This document shows positions 1 through 9,902 of a stretch of DNA of 64,000 nucleotides, piece after piece. Origin of the DNA: Hydrogenophaga sp. BPS33 (GTDB lineage Bacteria; Pseudomonadota; Gammaproteobacteria; Burkholderiales; Burkholderiaceae_C); the NCBI RefSeq assembly GCF_009859475.1, contig NZ_CP044549.1, positions 744,001-808,000 of the forward strand, written 5' to 3'. The notes beneath the pieces were generated by a model. That model searched no databases and had not been told where the DNA came from. It was given only the letters and a program-made list of their open reading frames with translations. How positions within the stretch are numbered: position 1 is the first letter of the stretch; the number at the start of each line of letters is the position of its first letter. The position numbers and the translations under genes are program-made.

Positions 1-822
1 GTTCTGGATGCGCTGCATGCCCTCGCGCGCGTCGATCAGGCTCTCCTTGAGCATGGTGTCCGACTCGGTCGCCGGCGAGGTCAGCCCCATGTTGATGGCC
101 ATCAGGCTGTAGTTCACGGGGTTGTTGAGCTCGTGCAGCAGGCCGGCGGAGAGCGTGCCGATCGCCGCCATTTTTTCGCGCTGGATCAACTGGCCCTTGA
201 CTTCGGCCAGGGTGTCGTTGATCTGCTTGAGCGATTCGTTCTTCTCGGACACCTGCCTTTGCAGTGCGAACATGTTGTAGCGCCCGCGCTCGTTGAAGTA
301 GGTGCAGAAGGAGCTGATGGTGGCGGAGAACAGGATGAAGAGGGAAATGCCGGCGAACTGGCTGAAATCCTTCAGGCCTTCGGGATGGAAATAGCAGGCG
401 ATGGCGTAACACGCATAGGTGAACAGGCCGAAGGTCAGGCTTTCGAAGAAGGCGATCGGCAGGATGATGCCGGTGGCGTACAGCGCCAGATGCAGGCCGA
501 CGAAGTAGATGGAGTCCACGCCGTTGGTGACCCAGATCATCCAGGCAATCATGATCTGGGGCAGCGCCAGCCACAGCAGCGTCAGGGGGCGCACCCAGCG
601 CAGTCCATTGGGAGAGTGCAGCACCCGCAAGATGGCCAGTGTCAGGCCGGCCACCAGGAAGCGCGCGGGCGCCAAGGTGCTGAAGGCCTCGCGGTACAAC
701 GTGTAGTCCAGGCCCAGCCCCATGAGCACCAGGACCATCGAGACGATCGAGCCTGCCTTGCTGTAGGCAAGACGGAACTCGCTGAGCTGCTGGTGGTAAG
801 GCGACAGGCCGGCCGGCGTCAT
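1..822 (-). CDS. phcS: PhcS-like membrane sensor histidine kinase (3' end outside window)
   Basis: Partial gene running off the left edge; 274 codons are visible from an ATG at 822. The first ~190 residues hold about six hydrophobic segments, a polytopic sensor with no obvious periplasmic domain. A short coiled linker (residues ~195-225) leads to an H-box, LHELNNPVNYSL, with the phospho-accepting His at residue 230. The ATPase half is outside the window. The start lies 12 bp after the stop of the SAM-methyltransferase gene upstream, so the two are almost certainly co-transcribed. Methyltransferase followed by this kind of kinase is the phcB-phcS order of Ralstonia, where PhcS senses a 3-hydroxy fatty acid methyl ester. 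My recollection, unverified, is that Ralstonia PhcS is also phosphorylated at His230. The phcS assignment is inference; histidine kinase itself is secure. Confidence 0.7.
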   Translation of the reverse strand, partial: MTPAGLSPYHQQLSEFRLAYSKAGSIVSMVLVLMGLGLDYTLYREAFSTLAPARFLVAGLTLAILRVLHSPNGLRWVRPLTLLWLALPQIMIAWMIWVTNGVDSIYFVGLHLALYATGIILPIAFFESLTFGLFTYACYAIACYFHPEGLKDFSQFAGISLFILFSATISSFCTYFNERGRYNMFALQRQVSEKNESLKQINDTLAEVKGQLIQREKMAAIGTLSAGLLHELNNPVNYSLMAINMGLTSPATESDTMLKESLIDAREGMQRIQN

Positions 823-834
823 GCTGGGGGCGCC

Positions 835-2241
835 TCAGGCGGCTGCGGGCAGACGGAACTCGGCGAACACATTGACGCCGGTTTCGTCGGTGAAGATGCG
901 CGTGTCTTCGCGGGGCGTGGGGAGAACGTCCTCCAGACCCTTTTCGTCGCGGTAGATCAGGTGCCACTCCAGGAGGTGTTCCATGACGTTCTTCTGTGGG
1001 TTGATCGAGTGCACGTTGGTGACCATGACGGAACCGCCGGGCCGGGTGCGCACGACGAAGTAGTCGAGCAGCCGCGAGCACACCTTATCGGTGAGGTAGT
1101 CGAAGAGCCCGGCGCAATAGACGAAATCGAAAACTTCCTTGTCCAGACTGTCGTCGCGTTTGGAGGCGCGCTTGAGCAGTTGGTGCACGGATTCGTGCAC
1201 GTAGCGCACTTCCACGGGCCGACCTCCGGTCTGGGCAGCGCGCTGGATGCACGAGCGGGTGTACTCGAGCGTGACATCGCTGAAGTCCAGCAGGGTGAAC
1301 TCCAGGCTGGAGGCGTTGGGGTCGGTGGCGATGAAGCGTTGAATTTCGATGGCCGGTCCGCACGCAACGTTCAGGATGCGCACCTTGCGTCCCTCTTTCT
1401 GGGCCAGCGCAGCCGCACGGCCCAGGTAGTCGACCAGGATGTTGATGCGGTTGCGGTGGGCCTCTGCCACCGCAGCCTTCAGGAAGAAGGCATTGATGAT
1501 TTGGAAGTACGTGCTGTTGCCCTGGCGCGGATCGGCCAGGATCTGGTTCACCATTTCGTAGTCACCGGCATAGCCCAGGGGTTTGGCGAAGGTGCGGTAT
1601 ACGAAGGGCGCGCGCAGCAACAGGGGGTGCAAGGCGGTCTGCGCGAAATTGCGGTGGGCGACCGAGTCTTCTTCCGGCACCGCAGCGCCTTCGGCTTCCA
1701 GCGAAACGAAGAACTCCGCGCCCTTCATCATGATGGGTTCGGCCAACTCGTCGAACACGTCGGCGCGGATGCGGCCGTCGGCTTCGCGGGGTAACGCGGT
1801 CGACATATCGGCCTGGTCGGTCCAGCGCGCGGTCTCGGCCAGGAAGGCGCGGAATTCGCTGATGATGACCTGGTAGCTGCGCTTGATCTTGAAACGCTCC
1901 TGCCAGTCGGCCACGAAGCGTTCGGCCTCGCCGCGCACCTGACCGATATCACCCCGGATGGCGTTGAGGTCGAGCCATTCGTCGATCAAGGCCATGGACA
2001 CGACGGCCATGAGCCCGGTATTGAGCAGGCTGACCACCACGGCCTTGCCCTTGTAGATGATCTGATCGCCCGAGCGGATGGTCAGCTCGTTGAGTACCTC
2101 GCTGACCTGGACGATGGAATAGGGGTTGTAGATCTCCATCACCAGGGAGCGGCGCTGCAGGCTCGTCAGAGTGCCGCGCGCGCTCTCCCCCTGGCTGTTG
2201 CGGAAGGTGACGACGTGATCGAAAGGGCGCTGTAGGTACAC
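835..2241 (-). CDS. phcB: PhcB-like SAM-dependent methyltransferase (signal synthase candidate)
   Basis: About 468 residues from a GTG at 2241. The frame stays open to a GTG at 2334, but that extension is Arg/Cys-rich and looks non-coding; neither start has a good ribosome binding site. The N-terminal ~90 residues resemble a PilZ-like beta domain, the middle is helical, and the C-terminal third is a class I methyltransferase with motif I LNVACGPAIEIQRF, then LLDFSD and an FDFVYCAGLFDYL segment. In Ralstonia, PhcB is a methyltransferase of this size that makes the 3-hydroxy fatty acid methyl ester signal and is encoded just before phcS. The adjacent kinase here makes the same role likely, but that is inference. 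An unrelated small-molecule methyltransferase remains possible. Confidence 0.65.
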   Translation of the reverse strand: MYLQRPFDHVVTFRNSQGESARGTLTSLQRRSLVMEIYNPYSIVQVSEVLNELTIRSGDQIIYKGKAVVVSLLNTGLMAVVSMALIDEWLDLNAIRGDIGQVRGEAERFVADWQERFKIKRSYQVIISEFRAFLAETARWTDQADMSTALPREADGRIRADVFDELAEPIMMKGAEFFVSLEAEGAAVPEEDSVAHRNFAQTALHPLLLRAPFVYRTFAKPLGYAGDYEMVNQILADPRQGNSTYFQIINAFFLKAAVAEAHRNRINILVDYLGRAAALAQKEGRKVRILNVACGPAIEIQRFIATDPNASSLEFTLLDFSDVTLEYTRSCIQRAAQTGGRPVEVRYVHESVHQLLKRASKRDDSLDKEVFDFVYCAGLFDYLTDKVCSRLLDYFVVRTRPGGSVMVTNVHSINPQKNVMEHLLEWHLIYRDEKGLEDVLPTPREDTRIFTDETGVNVFAEFRLPAAA

Positions 2242-2356
2242 GTTGAGGCCAGTTGACGGATAGGTGGGGCAGTTGCATCGCACCGCCCCTCGATGGGCTC
2301 CCAAGCCTCCGAGTGTAGTCAACCGCCAGTGCACTTCCAGCGGGGAGTCCCTGCAA

Positions 2357-4303
2357 TCAAATCAGCAGCGCGTTCACCCGCTTGACGTAGGCCGCCGGGT
2401 CGTCGGGCAGGCCGCCTTCGGCCAACAGGGCCTGATCGAACAGGATGTGCGCCAGGTCGTCGAAATGCGCGGCGTTCTCCAGCTTTTTCACCAGCGCGTG
2501 CTCGGCGTTGACTTCCAGGATCGGGCGCACCTCTGGCGCGGGTTGGCCGGCCTGCTTGAGCATGCGGGCGAGCTGCGTCGAATAGTCGCCGTCTTCCACC
2601 ACCAGGCAGGCGGGAGAGTCCACCAGGCGCGAGGTGACGCGCACGTCCTTGGCCTTGTCCTTCAGGCTTTCCTTGAGCCGCTCCAGCACGGGCTTGAAGG
2701 TTTCGGCCGCGGCCTCGGCGGCCTTCTTTTCTTCTTCGTCTTGCAGCGAGCCCAGGTCCACTGCGCCTTTGGCCACGCTTTGCATGGGCGTGCCATCGAA
2801 CTCGTTGAGGAAGGACAGCGCCCACTCGTCCACGCGGTCGGTCATCAGCAGCACTTCGATGCCCTTCTTGCGGAACACCTCGAGTTGCGGGCTGTTCTGC
2901 GCGGCGGCGCGGTTGTCGGCGGTGATGTAGTAGATCGCGGCCTGGCCTTCCTTCATGCGGGTCTTGTAGTCGGCCAGCGCGGTGAGCTCGGTGCCGTGGG
3001 TACTGGCAAAACGCAGCAGCTTGGCGATCTTGTCGCGGTTGGCGAAATCTTCGCCCAGGCCTTCCTTGAGCACGGCGCCGAACTCGGCGTAGAACCGCGT
3101 GTACTTGCCCACGTCCTTCTCGGCTGCGGCCTTGTCTTCGGCCGACACCACGTCGGTCACACCGTCGGCGCCTTCCGAAGCCTCGGGGGCCTTGTCCTTC
3201 CTGGCCAGGTCTTCCAGCATGGACAGCACTCGGCGCGTGTTGCCTTCGCGGATAGCTTTCACGTCGCGACTTTCCTGCAGCAACTCGCGGCTCACGTTGA
3301 GCGGCAGGTCGGACGAGTCGACCACGCCCTTGACCCAGCGCAGGTACGACGGCATGAGCGCTTCGGCCTCGTCCATGATGAAGACGCGCTTGACGTACAG
3401 CTTGATGCCGGCCTTGCGGTCGCGGTTCCAGAGGTCCATCGGCGCCTTGGCCGGGATGTAGAGCAACTGGGTATATTCGCTGCTGCCTTCGACGCGGTTG
3501 TGGCTCCAGGCCAGCGGCGCTTCGGTGTCGTAGCTCAGGTTCTTGTAGAACTCGGTGTACTGCTCGTCGCTCACGTCCTTCTTGCTGCGCGCCCACAAGG
3601 CGTTGGCCGAGTTCACCGCTTCCCATTCGTCCTGGCGGATGTACGCGCTTTTCTCGGCATCCCATTCTTCCTTCTGCATCAGGATGGGCAGGCTGATGTG
3701 GTCGGAATACTTGCCGATGATGGACTTGAGTTTCCAGCGGTCGAGGTAGTCGCCCGCGTCGTCGCGCAGGTGCAGGATGACGCTGGTGCCGCGCGCGGCG
3801 CGATCGATGGTTTCGACCTCGAAGTCGCCCGTGCCGCCGCTGATCCAGCGCACGCCTTCGTTGGCCGGCAGACCCGCACGGCGCGATTCGACGGTGATCT
3901 TGTCGGCCACGATGAAACCCGAGTAGAAGCCCACACCGAACTGGCCGATGAGCTGCGCGTCCTGTTTCTGGTCGCCGCTCAAGCGGCTCATGAAGTCCTT
4001 GGTGCCGCTCTTGGCGATGGTGCCCAGGTGGTCGATCGCCTCCTGCGCGCTCATGCCGATGCCGTTGTCGGTGATGGTGATGGTCTTGGCATCGCGGTCG
4101 AAGGCCACGCGCACGTCGAGGTTGGGTGCGTCTTCGAACAACGCCGCGTTGTTCAAGGCTTCAAAGCGCAGCTTGTCGCAGGCGTCCGATGCGTTGGAGA
4201 CCAGCTCGCGCAGGAAGATGTCGGGATTCGAATACAGCGAATGCGTGACCAGGTGCAGCAGCTGCGCCACCTCGGCCTGGAAGGAGAGGGTTTGTTTGCT
4301 CAT
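2357..4303 (-). CDS. htpG: Molecular chaperone HtpG (Hsp90)
   Basis: 648 residues from the ATG at 4303 ([12 protein letters not shown]). The open frame extends 13 codons upstream, but family members begin at this Met. Cytosolic ATP-dependent dimeric chaperone. The N-terminal GHKL ATPase is clear: [16 protein letters not shown] (residues ~28-43), [10 protein letters not shown], and the lid/glycine motif [11 protein letters not shown]. The middle domain carries the NVSRELLQ catalytic-loop region and the C-terminal domain contains the dimerisation helices. Length is normal for bacterial HtpG. It stands alone, with 115 bp to the phcB-like gene downstream and 117 bp to the hydrolase upstream. I saw no clear heat-shock promoter or HrcA CIRCE element in the short gap upstream. 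Confidence 0.97.
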   Translation of the reverse strand: MSKQTLSFQAEVAQLLHLVTHSLYSNPDIFLRELVSNASDACDKLRFEALNNAALFEDAPNLDVRVAFDRDAKTITITDNGIGMSAQEAIDHLGTIAKSGTKDFMSRLSGDQKQDAQLIGQFGVGFYSGFIVADKITVESRRAGLPANEGVRWISGGTGDFEVETIDRAARGTSVILHLRDDAGDYLDRWKLKSIIGKYSDHISLPILMQKEEWDAEKSAYIRQDEWEAVNSANALWARSKKDVSDEQYTEFYKNLSYDTEAPLAWSHNRVEGSSEYTQLLYIPAKAPMDLWNRDRKAGIKLYVKRVFIMDEAEALMPSYLRWVKGVVDSSDLPLNVSRELLQESRDVKAIREGNTRRVLSMLEDLARKDKAPEASEGADGVTDVVSAEDKAAAEKDVGKYTRFYAEFGAVLKEGLGEDFANRDKIAKLLRFASTHGTELTALADYKTRMKEGQAAIYYITADNRAAAQNSPQLEVFRKKGIEVLLMTDRVDEWALSFLNEFDGTPMQSVAKGAVDLGSLQDEEEKKAAEAAAETFKPVLERLKESLKDKAKDVRVTSRLVDSPACLVVEDGDYSTQLARMLKQAGQPAPEVRPILEVNAEHALVKKLENAAHFDDLAHILFDQALLAEGGLPDDPAAYVKRVNALLI

Positions 4304-4420
4304 GGGAATCGATGGACGTTGTGACAAGAACAAGGGGGACACGTTGGCCGAAGCACAACGCGAGGCGGAATTATGGGCGCCATGGCGGATTTCAAGCGCC
4401 GCGTCGGCCAGGCCCGCGTT

Positions 4421-5764
4421 TCAGTCTTCGAGCCTGTCCTTCGGCGGCGCCAGCCACCGCAGCAACTGCTGCGCGACCACGGGGCTGGAGAGCAGTTCCA
4501 GATGGCCCGTCCGGTAGGCGATGTACTGGCCGTCGCGCGCGAACACCAGTTGGCGTCGGGGGTCATCGTGCTGGCCCAATGCGCTGCGCAGCGACACCAG
4601 CCCGTCGCCATGGAGGCGCTCGGTCAGCAGGCCGCGCCGCGGTGCCAGGGTGGCCGCCACGGCGAAACAGGCCACCCCCTCGGGCAAGGGCAAGGGGTCG
4701 CGATGGTCTTCAAAACCGGGCCCCCCAGCGGCGCTGGGCGATGCCCCTTGGGGCGCTGCGTTGGCGCTCGGGGCTGCCGCCGACCCGAAGCGCTCGCGGC
4801 CCGCCCAGTCGGCGTCGCGCACATACCCATGGCGCAGGTCGGTGATGCCGGCGCTGCGCAGTTGGCCCAGGCGGGCGAAGGGCGCGGTGAACGGGGTGGC
4901 GGCGAGCAAGACATCAAGGCCATGGCCGGCGCGCTCCAGCGCAGCGCCCTGGTGTGGCGTGCCCAGGAAGACCATGTGCTTGAGCTGCGAGCGCCAGGCC
5001 ATGCCGGTGCGCCCAGCCTCGTCACAGGCGGCGCGCGCTACCAGGCCCCCCATGCTGTGTCCGAGGAGGGTGATGGATTCCAGCGGCGCGGGCCAGTGCG
5101 CGGCCAGTCCTTCCAGGTACCTGGCGACATCGCGTCCGCTGGTGGAGGTGTGCAGGCCGGTGTTGTAGCGCACGTACACCGGTGTAGCGCCCAGTGCCTG
5201 CGCGAGGAACGCACCGTGGTCGTGGCCCTTGCGCAGCCATTGCGTGTCGTTCATGCAAAGGCCGTGCAACAGCACCAGCAGGTGGGGCGAGGCCTGGGCG
5301 AGCCGCTCTTGCAGCAGGGCTGGTCGGTCCAGCGGCAGGCGCTGGCCCTGGTAGCGCAGCTCCATAGGCTGGGCCAGCGGGTTGCCCGTTTCCTGCAGAC
5401 GATCGCCCATCACGCCGTTGAGCGCGGCCAGCACGGCTTCTCGGGCGGGCGACGCGACGGGGTGCTGCGCCGGGTCGTCGACCAGGGGTAACAGCGAAGC
5501 CAGCGCACTGTCCAGCCCATGCCCCACGAACTGCGTGACACCGCGAATGCCCTGGTAGATCTGGCCGGTCAAGCCGCCGGTTCGTTGGGGCAAGGTGCCC
5601 GCTGGCAAGCCCAGGCGGCCGCGTACCGCCTGGTGCACGCCTTCTGCGATGCCGATCACTTCGGTCGCGGCCTGGGTGGTCAGTTGCAGCGCGGCCCTCA
5701 GGTCGCCGGGACGCACATGGCGCAGCAACGCGTCGCGGCCGGGCTTGGGTTTGGACGTGTCCAT
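4421..5764 (-). CDS. Alpha/beta hydrolase, PGAP1/lipase-like
   Basis: 447 residues from the ATG at 5764; the open frame continues upstream but is Arg/Ala-rich shadow. The N-terminal ~180 residues are an uncharacterised helical region. The hydrolase fold starts near LLVLLHGLCMNDTQW (oxyanion-hole HG), followed by the nucleophile elbow GHSMGG and a GTPHQG motif typical of lipases and PGAP1-like esterases. A late GDGLVS and a His in RTGHLELL are candidates for the acid and base of the triad. A low-complexity Ala/Pro/Gly segment of about 25 residues sits between core strands. No signal peptide is apparent, so it is probably cytosolic. Substrate unknown. It is read in the same direction as its neighbours with a gap of about 80 bp to the next gene. 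Confidence 0.85.
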   Translation of the reverse strand: MDTSKPKPGRDALLRHVRPGDLRAALQLTTQAATEVIGIAEGVHQAVRGRLGLPAGTLPQRTGGLTGQIYQGIRGVTQFVGHGLDSALASLLPLVDDPAQHPVASPAREAVLAALNGVMGDRLQETGNPLAQPMELRYQGQRLPLDRPALLQERLAQASPHLLVLLHGLCMNDTQWLRKGHDHGAFLAQALGATPVYVRYNTGLHTSTSGRDVARYLEGLAAHWPAPLESITLLGHSMGGLVARAACDEAGRTGMAWRSQLKHMVFLGTPHQGAALERAGHGLDVLLAATPFTAPFARLGQLRSAGITDLRHGYVRDADWAGRERFGSAAAPSANAAPQGASPSAAGGPGFEDHRDPLPLPEGVACFAVAATLAPRRGLLTERLHGDGLVSLRSALGQHDDPRRQLVFARDGQYIAYRTGHLELLSSPVVAQQLLRWLAPPKDRLED

Positions 5765-5844
5765 GGGACATTGTGGCTGCGCGACGCCGGCTTGTGTGTG
5801 ACATGGCGTACGCGGCTTCGCGCCGCGCCATGCCTCGGCACGGG

Positions 5845-7020
5845 TCAGAAGCGTTCGTCGGCGGTCAGAAACCGCCATTGCCCGACCGGCAGATTGCCCA
5901 GCACCACCTGCCCGATGCGGATGCGCTTCAAGCCCACGACGTGCAAGCCCACCTGTTCGCACATTCGGCGGATCTGGCGCTTCTTGCCCTCGGTCAGTAC
6001 AAAGCGCAGTTGTTCCGGGTTTTGCCAGTCGACCTGCGCGGGCTTGAGTGCTTGCTCGTCCAGCCGCAAGCCGTGGCGCAGCAGTGCGAGTTGCGCGGCC
6101 GGAAACACGGCCTGCACGTCTTGCGTGACCACACCCGCGCCCTGTGGGCCGTTGGGCGCGAAGTGCACGCGCACCAGGTATTCCTTCTCCACGCCGCTGG
6201 CTTCGCCGATCAGCGCACGCGCAACCCGGCCGTCTTGCGTGAGCACGAGCAAGCCGGTGGAGTCGATGTCGAGCCGGCCGGCGGGCGCCAGGTTGCGCGT
6301 GTGCTCGGGCGCAAAACGGCGGCCGTCGCCGGGCGTGCGCGCATCGCCGCGCCATTGGCTGGGCGCGCCGATCAGGGTGGCAGCGGCTTCGTGGCCGTCT
6401 TCGGGCTGGCCGCTCACGTAGCCCACGGGCTTGTGCAGCAGGATGGTGACCTGCCCGGCCTGCTGGTGGCGTGCCTGAGGCAGCACCTCCACGTGGGCGT
6501 CTGGCGGTACGGGCATGCCCATGACGGCCGGCGCGCCGTTGACGAGCACCCAGCCGCGCGAAATCCACTCGTCCGCTTCGCGGCGCGAGCACAGGCCGAG
6601 GTCGGCCATGCGTTTGTTGAGGCGGACTTCACCGCGCACGTTTCCGACGCGGGCCAGGTCGGGCCGGTGGGGTTGCTGCGGTGGGCGTGGTGCGGCGGAA
6701 GGCGTGCGTGGCACACGGTCTGCCGGGCCGTAGGCTGCATCCACACGGCGCGGTGGCCCGCCACGGTCGTCGCCGCGCGGCGCGGGAGAAAGACCAGAGC
6801 GAGGGCGCTCGGTGCGATCGCCGTCGGGGCGCCCTCGCGGGGCGCCGTAGCCCGATGAGGGCTCGCGCGGGGGTTTGGGCGCCGAGGCCGACACGCTCCT
6901 GGCGCGGGCTGGCGGCGGGGGGCGCACCGGTGCACGGCGCGGCGCAAAGGGGTCAGCGGGATTCTGCTTTTTCGCGGCACCCGGGTTCAGCTTGAGGGTG
7001 CGTGGTTTGTCGGTCGTCAT
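5845..7020 (-). CDS. rluF: rRNA pseudouridine synthase, RluF/RluB type
   Basis: 391 residues from the ATG at 7020, which overlaps the stop of the Crp-like gene by four bases (ATGA). An unusually long Arg/Pro/Gly-rich, probably disordered N-terminus (~125 residues) precedes an S4 RNA-binding domain ([20 protein letters not shown]). The RsuA-type catalytic core follows, with [11 protein letters not shown], whose second Asp is the expected catalytic residue, then EKEYLVRV and a [11 protein letters not shown] block. The ending [13 protein letters not shown] resembles E. coli RluF more than RluB. Members isomerise uridines in 23S rRNA. The long basic tail is common in Burkholderiales. Exact target (RluB or RluF site) is not certain. 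Confidence 0.85.
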   Translation of the reverse strand: MTTDKPRTLKLNPGAAKKQNPADPFAPRRAPVRPPPPARARSVSASAPKPPREPSSGYGAPRGRPDGDRTERPRSGLSPAPRGDDRGGPPRRVDAAYGPADRVPRTPSAAPRPPQQPHRPDLARVGNVRGEVRLNKRMADLGLCSRREADEWISRGWVLVNGAPAVMGMPVPPDAHVEVLPQARHQQAGQVTILLHKPVGYVSGQPEDGHEAAATLIGAPSQWRGDARTPGDGRRFAPEHTRNLAPAGRLDIDSTGLLVLTQDGRVARALIGEASGVEKEYLVRVHFAPNGPQGAGVVTQDVQAVFPAAQLALLRHGLRLDEQALKPAQVDWQNPEQLRFVLTEGKKRQIRRMCEQVGLHVVGLKRIRIGQVVLGNLPVGQWRFLTADERF

Positions 7021-7775
7021 GGGGGGATCATCCCAGCTTTGAGCGGCGCATCCAGCCCGCCGGTCCGCAGCGCCGCCAGATCGAGCACGCGCAAGCCCCC
7101 GTACTCCACGCGGATCCAACCCTTGGCGGCCAGCGTGGTCAGCGCCTCGTTGACCCGCTGGCGCGACAAGCCCACGAGGTAGGCCAGTTCCTGTTGCGTG
7201 ATGCGCAACACGCCGCCCACGTTGGGCGAGAGCAGCGGGTGGAACAGCGCGGCGAGGTTGCGCGCCACGCGCAAGTCGGGGCTGTTGAGCCGGTCGATCT
7301 CGCGCGCGGCGATGAACTGGCCCAGCCGCTCGTTGAGCTGGTGCATCACGAAGCGGTTGAAGCCGATCGAATGGTCCAGCAACCAGTCGAACGTTTCCAC
7401 GGGCAGACCCGCCACGCGGCTCTTGCGCAGCGCGAGGATGTTGTAGCGGTAGTGCTCGTGTTTGAGCACGGTGCCTTCGCCGAACCAGCCCCCGGGTGCC
7501 ACACCGGTGAAAGTGATCACCGCCCCTTGCGAATCGTCGTTGCTCATCTTGAGCAAGCCGTCGACCAGGCCGAACCAATACGTCACCGGGCGGCCGAAGC
7601 GGCAGATGTGGTCGCCGGCTTCGGCGTCGCCCACTTTCAACGCGGCCACCGCTCGTTCGCGTTCGATGGTGGTGAGGCGCTCCAGCCAGGGAATCTCGGC
7701 CAGCTCGGCGTCGGTGGGCGCGCGTGCGCGGTCGTGCAGGAGGCGGCCGGTGTGGTGGGGCGTGAGGCGGCTCAT
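7017..7775 (-). CDS. Crp/Fnr-family transcriptional regulator
   Basis: 252 residues from the ATG at 7775. Residues ~30-150 form a cyclic-nucleotide-binding-type beta-roll ([29 protein letters not shown]). A long dimerisation helix follows, then a winged helix with [20 protein letters not shown] as the recognition unit. No N-terminal cysteine cluster, so not an oxygen-sensing Fnr. It is divergent from an acyl-CoA synthetase that heads a transport and activation cluster, and translationally coupled (4-bp overlap) to the pseudouridine synthase gene downstream. Burkholderiales commonly carry such a regulator next to this acyl-CoA synthetase/ABC importer cluster, so it probably controls the cluster and itself through the palindrome at 7831-7848. 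The effector is unknown. Confidence 0.9.
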   Translation of the reverse strand: MSRLTPHHTGRLLHDRARAPTDAELAEIPWLERLTTIERERAVAALKVGDAEAGDHICRFGRPVTYWFGLVDGLLKMSNDDSQGAVITFTGVAPGGWFGEGTVLKHEHYRYNILALRKSRVAGLPVETFDWLLDHSIGFNRFVMHQLNERLGQFIAAREIDRLNSPDLRVARNLAALFHPLLSPNVGGVLRITQQELAYLVGLSRQRVNEALTTLAAKGWIRVEYGGLRVLDLAALRTGGLDAPLKAGMIPP

Positions 7776-7830
7776 GGATGGCAGACGCGGGATCCGGATA
7801 GGGGAAAGTCCTAGGAGGGATGACCCGAGA

Positions 7831-7848
7831 TTGTCGTCGAACCGACAA
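7831..7848. promoter_or_regulatory. Candidate Crp/Fnr-type operator in divergent promoter region
   Basis: TTGTCG, six bases, CGACAA: a perfect 6-bp inverted repeat with the N6 spacer typical of Crp/Fnr sites (compare TGTGA-N6-TCACA). It lies between the Crp-like gene (minus) and the acyl-CoA synthetase gene (plus), 56 bp from the former start and 79 bp from the latter. Binding is inferred, not shown. Confidence 0.5.
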
Positions 7849-7926
7849 CATAACGTCAAATGAATCCCTACGATGCACCTCATAACGGAATGCTTCCCCG
7901 AATGGGACATCTCAATGGAGACATGC

Positions 7927-9873
7927 ATGCAGCACACCTTCCCCCGGCTCCTGCTGGGCCATGCGCAAAGCCGGCCTCAGGGCGCGGCGATGCGCGAAAA
8001 GGAATACGGCATTTGGCAGACCACCACCTGGGCCGAGATGGCGCAGTTGGTCGAAGCCCTGGCGTGCGGTCTGCACCAGGCCGGCCTGCAGCGAGGTGAA
8101 CACATGGTGGTGATCGGGGCCAACCGCCCGCGTCTGTACGCCACCATGCTGGCCGCGCAGTCGCTGGGCGCCATCCCCATCCCGCTGTACCAGGACGCGG
8201 TGGCCGCCGAATGCGTCTTCCCCATCAACAACGCCGAGGTGCGCTTCTGCGTGGTCGAAGACCAGGAGCAGGTCGACAAGATGCTGGAGATCCGTGAGCG
8301 CAGCCCGCAGCTGGCCCACATCTACTACGACGACCCGCGCGGCCTGCGCAACTACGACCAGCCCGGCCTGAGCGCGCTGGAATCGCTCATCGCCGCCGGC
8401 CGCGCCGAAGCCCTGGCCCATCCCCAGCTGTTTTCGCAGCAGGTCGAACTGGGCCGGCCCGACGACGTGGCCGCCATGTTTTTCACCAGCGGCACCACCG
8501 GCAACCCCAAGGGCGTGGTGCACAGCCACCACACGCTGATCAACCGCGCGCAGGTGGGCGCGGCGTTCGACAAGCTCACCCCGGCCGACGAAGTGCTGGC
8601 CTACCTGCCGCCGGCCTGGATCGGGCAGAACATCTTCTCGTACGCGCAGTGGCTCGTGGCGGGCTATGTCGTCAACTGCCCCGAGTCCGCCAGCACCGTC
8701 ACCATCGACTTGAAGGAAGTCGGCCCCACCTACTACTTCGCGCCACCGCGCGTGTTCGAGGGCCTGCTCACCAGTGTGATGATCCGTATGGAGGACGCCG
8801 GTGCGATCAAGCGCAAGATGTTCCACGCCTGTATGGCGCTGGCGCGTCGCGTCGGCCCCGATCGCATGGATGGGAAGCCCATCGGTTTCCTCGACGCGCT
8901 CAAGTACCGACTGGGCGACTGGCTGGTGTATGGCCCGCTGCGCAACAACCTCGGCATGAGCCGCGTGCGCGTGGCCTACACCGCGGGCGAGGCCATCGGG
9001 CCGGACCTCTTCAGCTTCTACCGCAGCATCGGCATCAACCTCAAGCAGCTCTACGGATCGACCGAAACGGCGGTGTTCGTCTGCCTGCAACCCGACAACG
9101 AAGCGCGCGCCGACACAGTGGGCGTGCCGTGCGAAGGCGTGGAGATCAAGCTCAGCGAGAACGGCGAGATCCTGGTGAAGTCGCCCGGGTTGCTCAAGGG
9201 CTACTACAAGAACGACGCCGCCACCGCCGAGGTGCTCACCGCAGATGGCTGGTACCACACCAGCGATGCCGGCTTCATCGACGCCCATGGGCACCTGAAG
9301 ATCATCGACCGCGTGAAGGATGTGGGCCGCATCAAGGGCGGCGAGCACGACGGCGCCATGTTCGCCCCCAAGTACGTGGAGAACAAGCTCAAGTTCTTCT
9401 CGTACATCAAGGAAGCTGTGGCCTATGGCGACCAGCGCGAGCGCGTGTGCGTCATGGTCAACATCGATTTCGACGCGGTGGGCAACTGGGCCGAGCGGCG
9501 CAACCTGCCCTACGCGGGCTACACCGACCTGGCGCAGAAACCCGAGGTGTACGAACTGATCCGCGAATGCGTGGAGAAGGTCAATGCCGACCTCAGTCGC
9601 GACGAGTTGCTCGCGGGCAGCCAGATCAGCCGCTTCCTGGTGCTGCACAAGGAACTGGACGCCGACGACGGCGAGTTGACCCGCACGAACAAGGTCCGCC
9701 GTGGCTTCATCGCCGAGAAGTACGACGCGTTGGTGGATGCCCTGTACAGCGACCGCAGCACGCAGTTCATCGAGACGCAGGTGAAGTTCGAGGATGGCCG
9801 CACCGGCTCGGTCAGCGCCACGCTGAAGATCGGCGATGCGAAGGTGTTCGCGCCTGTGAGGGCGGCGGCATGA
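7927..9873 (+). CDS. AMP-dependent (long-chain type) acyl-CoA synthetase
   Basis: 648 residues if started at the ATG at 7927, which has GGAG six bases upstream; earlier in-frame ATGs at 7873 and 7915 lack this. It belongs to the ANL superfamily: FFTSGTTGNPKGVVHSH (P-loop-like A3), YGSTETAVFV (A5), a GWYHTSDAGFID block (A7) and DRVKDVGRIKGGE (hinge region). It is longer than acetate- or benzoate-type ligases and resembles long-chain acyl-CoA synthetases. First gene of a co-directional set with a branched-chain-amino-acid-type ABC importer and a second CoA ligase. Probably activates the imported acid to its CoA thioester in the cytoplasm. The true substrate cannot be read from sequence. Confidence 0.9.
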   Translation: MQHTFPRLLLGHAQSRPQGAAMREKEYGIWQTTTWAEMAQLVEALACGLHQAGLQRGEHMVVIGANRPRLYATMLAAQSLGAIPIPLYQDAVAAECVFPINNAEVRFCVVEDQEQVDKMLEIRERSPQLAHIYYDDPRGLRNYDQPGLSALESLIAAGRAEALAHPQLFSQQVELGRPDDVAAMFFTSGTTGNPKGVVHSHHTLINRAQVGAAFDKLTPADEVLAYLPPAWIGQNIFSYAQWLVAGYVVNCPESASTVTIDLKEVGPTYYFAPPRVFEGLLTSVMIRMEDAGAIKRKMFHACMALARRVGPDRMDGKPIGFLDALKYRLGDWLVYGPLRNNLGMSRVRVAYTAGEAIGPDLFSFYRSIGINLKQLYGSTETAVFVCLQPDNEARADTVGVPCEGVEIKLSENGEILVKSPGLLKGYYKNDAATAEVLTADGWYHTSDAGFIDAHGHLKIIDRVKDVGRIKGGEHDGAMFAPKYVENKLKFFSYIKEAVAYGDQRERVCVMVNIDFDAVGNWAERRNLPYAGYTDLAQKPEVYELIRECVEKVNADLSRDELLAGSQISRFLVLHKELDADDGELTRTNKVRRGFIAEKYDALVDALYSDRSTQFIETQVKFEDGRTGSVSATLKIGDAKVFAPVRAAA

Positions 9874-9902
9874 ACCTCACCCGGCTTGGGCTGAGCCACA
9901 CC

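Noticed and set aside
133..1794. 553-codon open frame on the plus strand
   Set aside because: Antisense to the PhcS/PhcB-like genes, whose H-box and SAM-binding motif are unmistakable.
2242..2334. N-terminal extension of the PhcB-like protein to the GTG at 2334
   Set aside because: The extra 31 residues are Arg/Cys/Gly-rich without domain character; the GTG at 2241 begins the recognisable domain, though neither start has a clear ribosome binding site.
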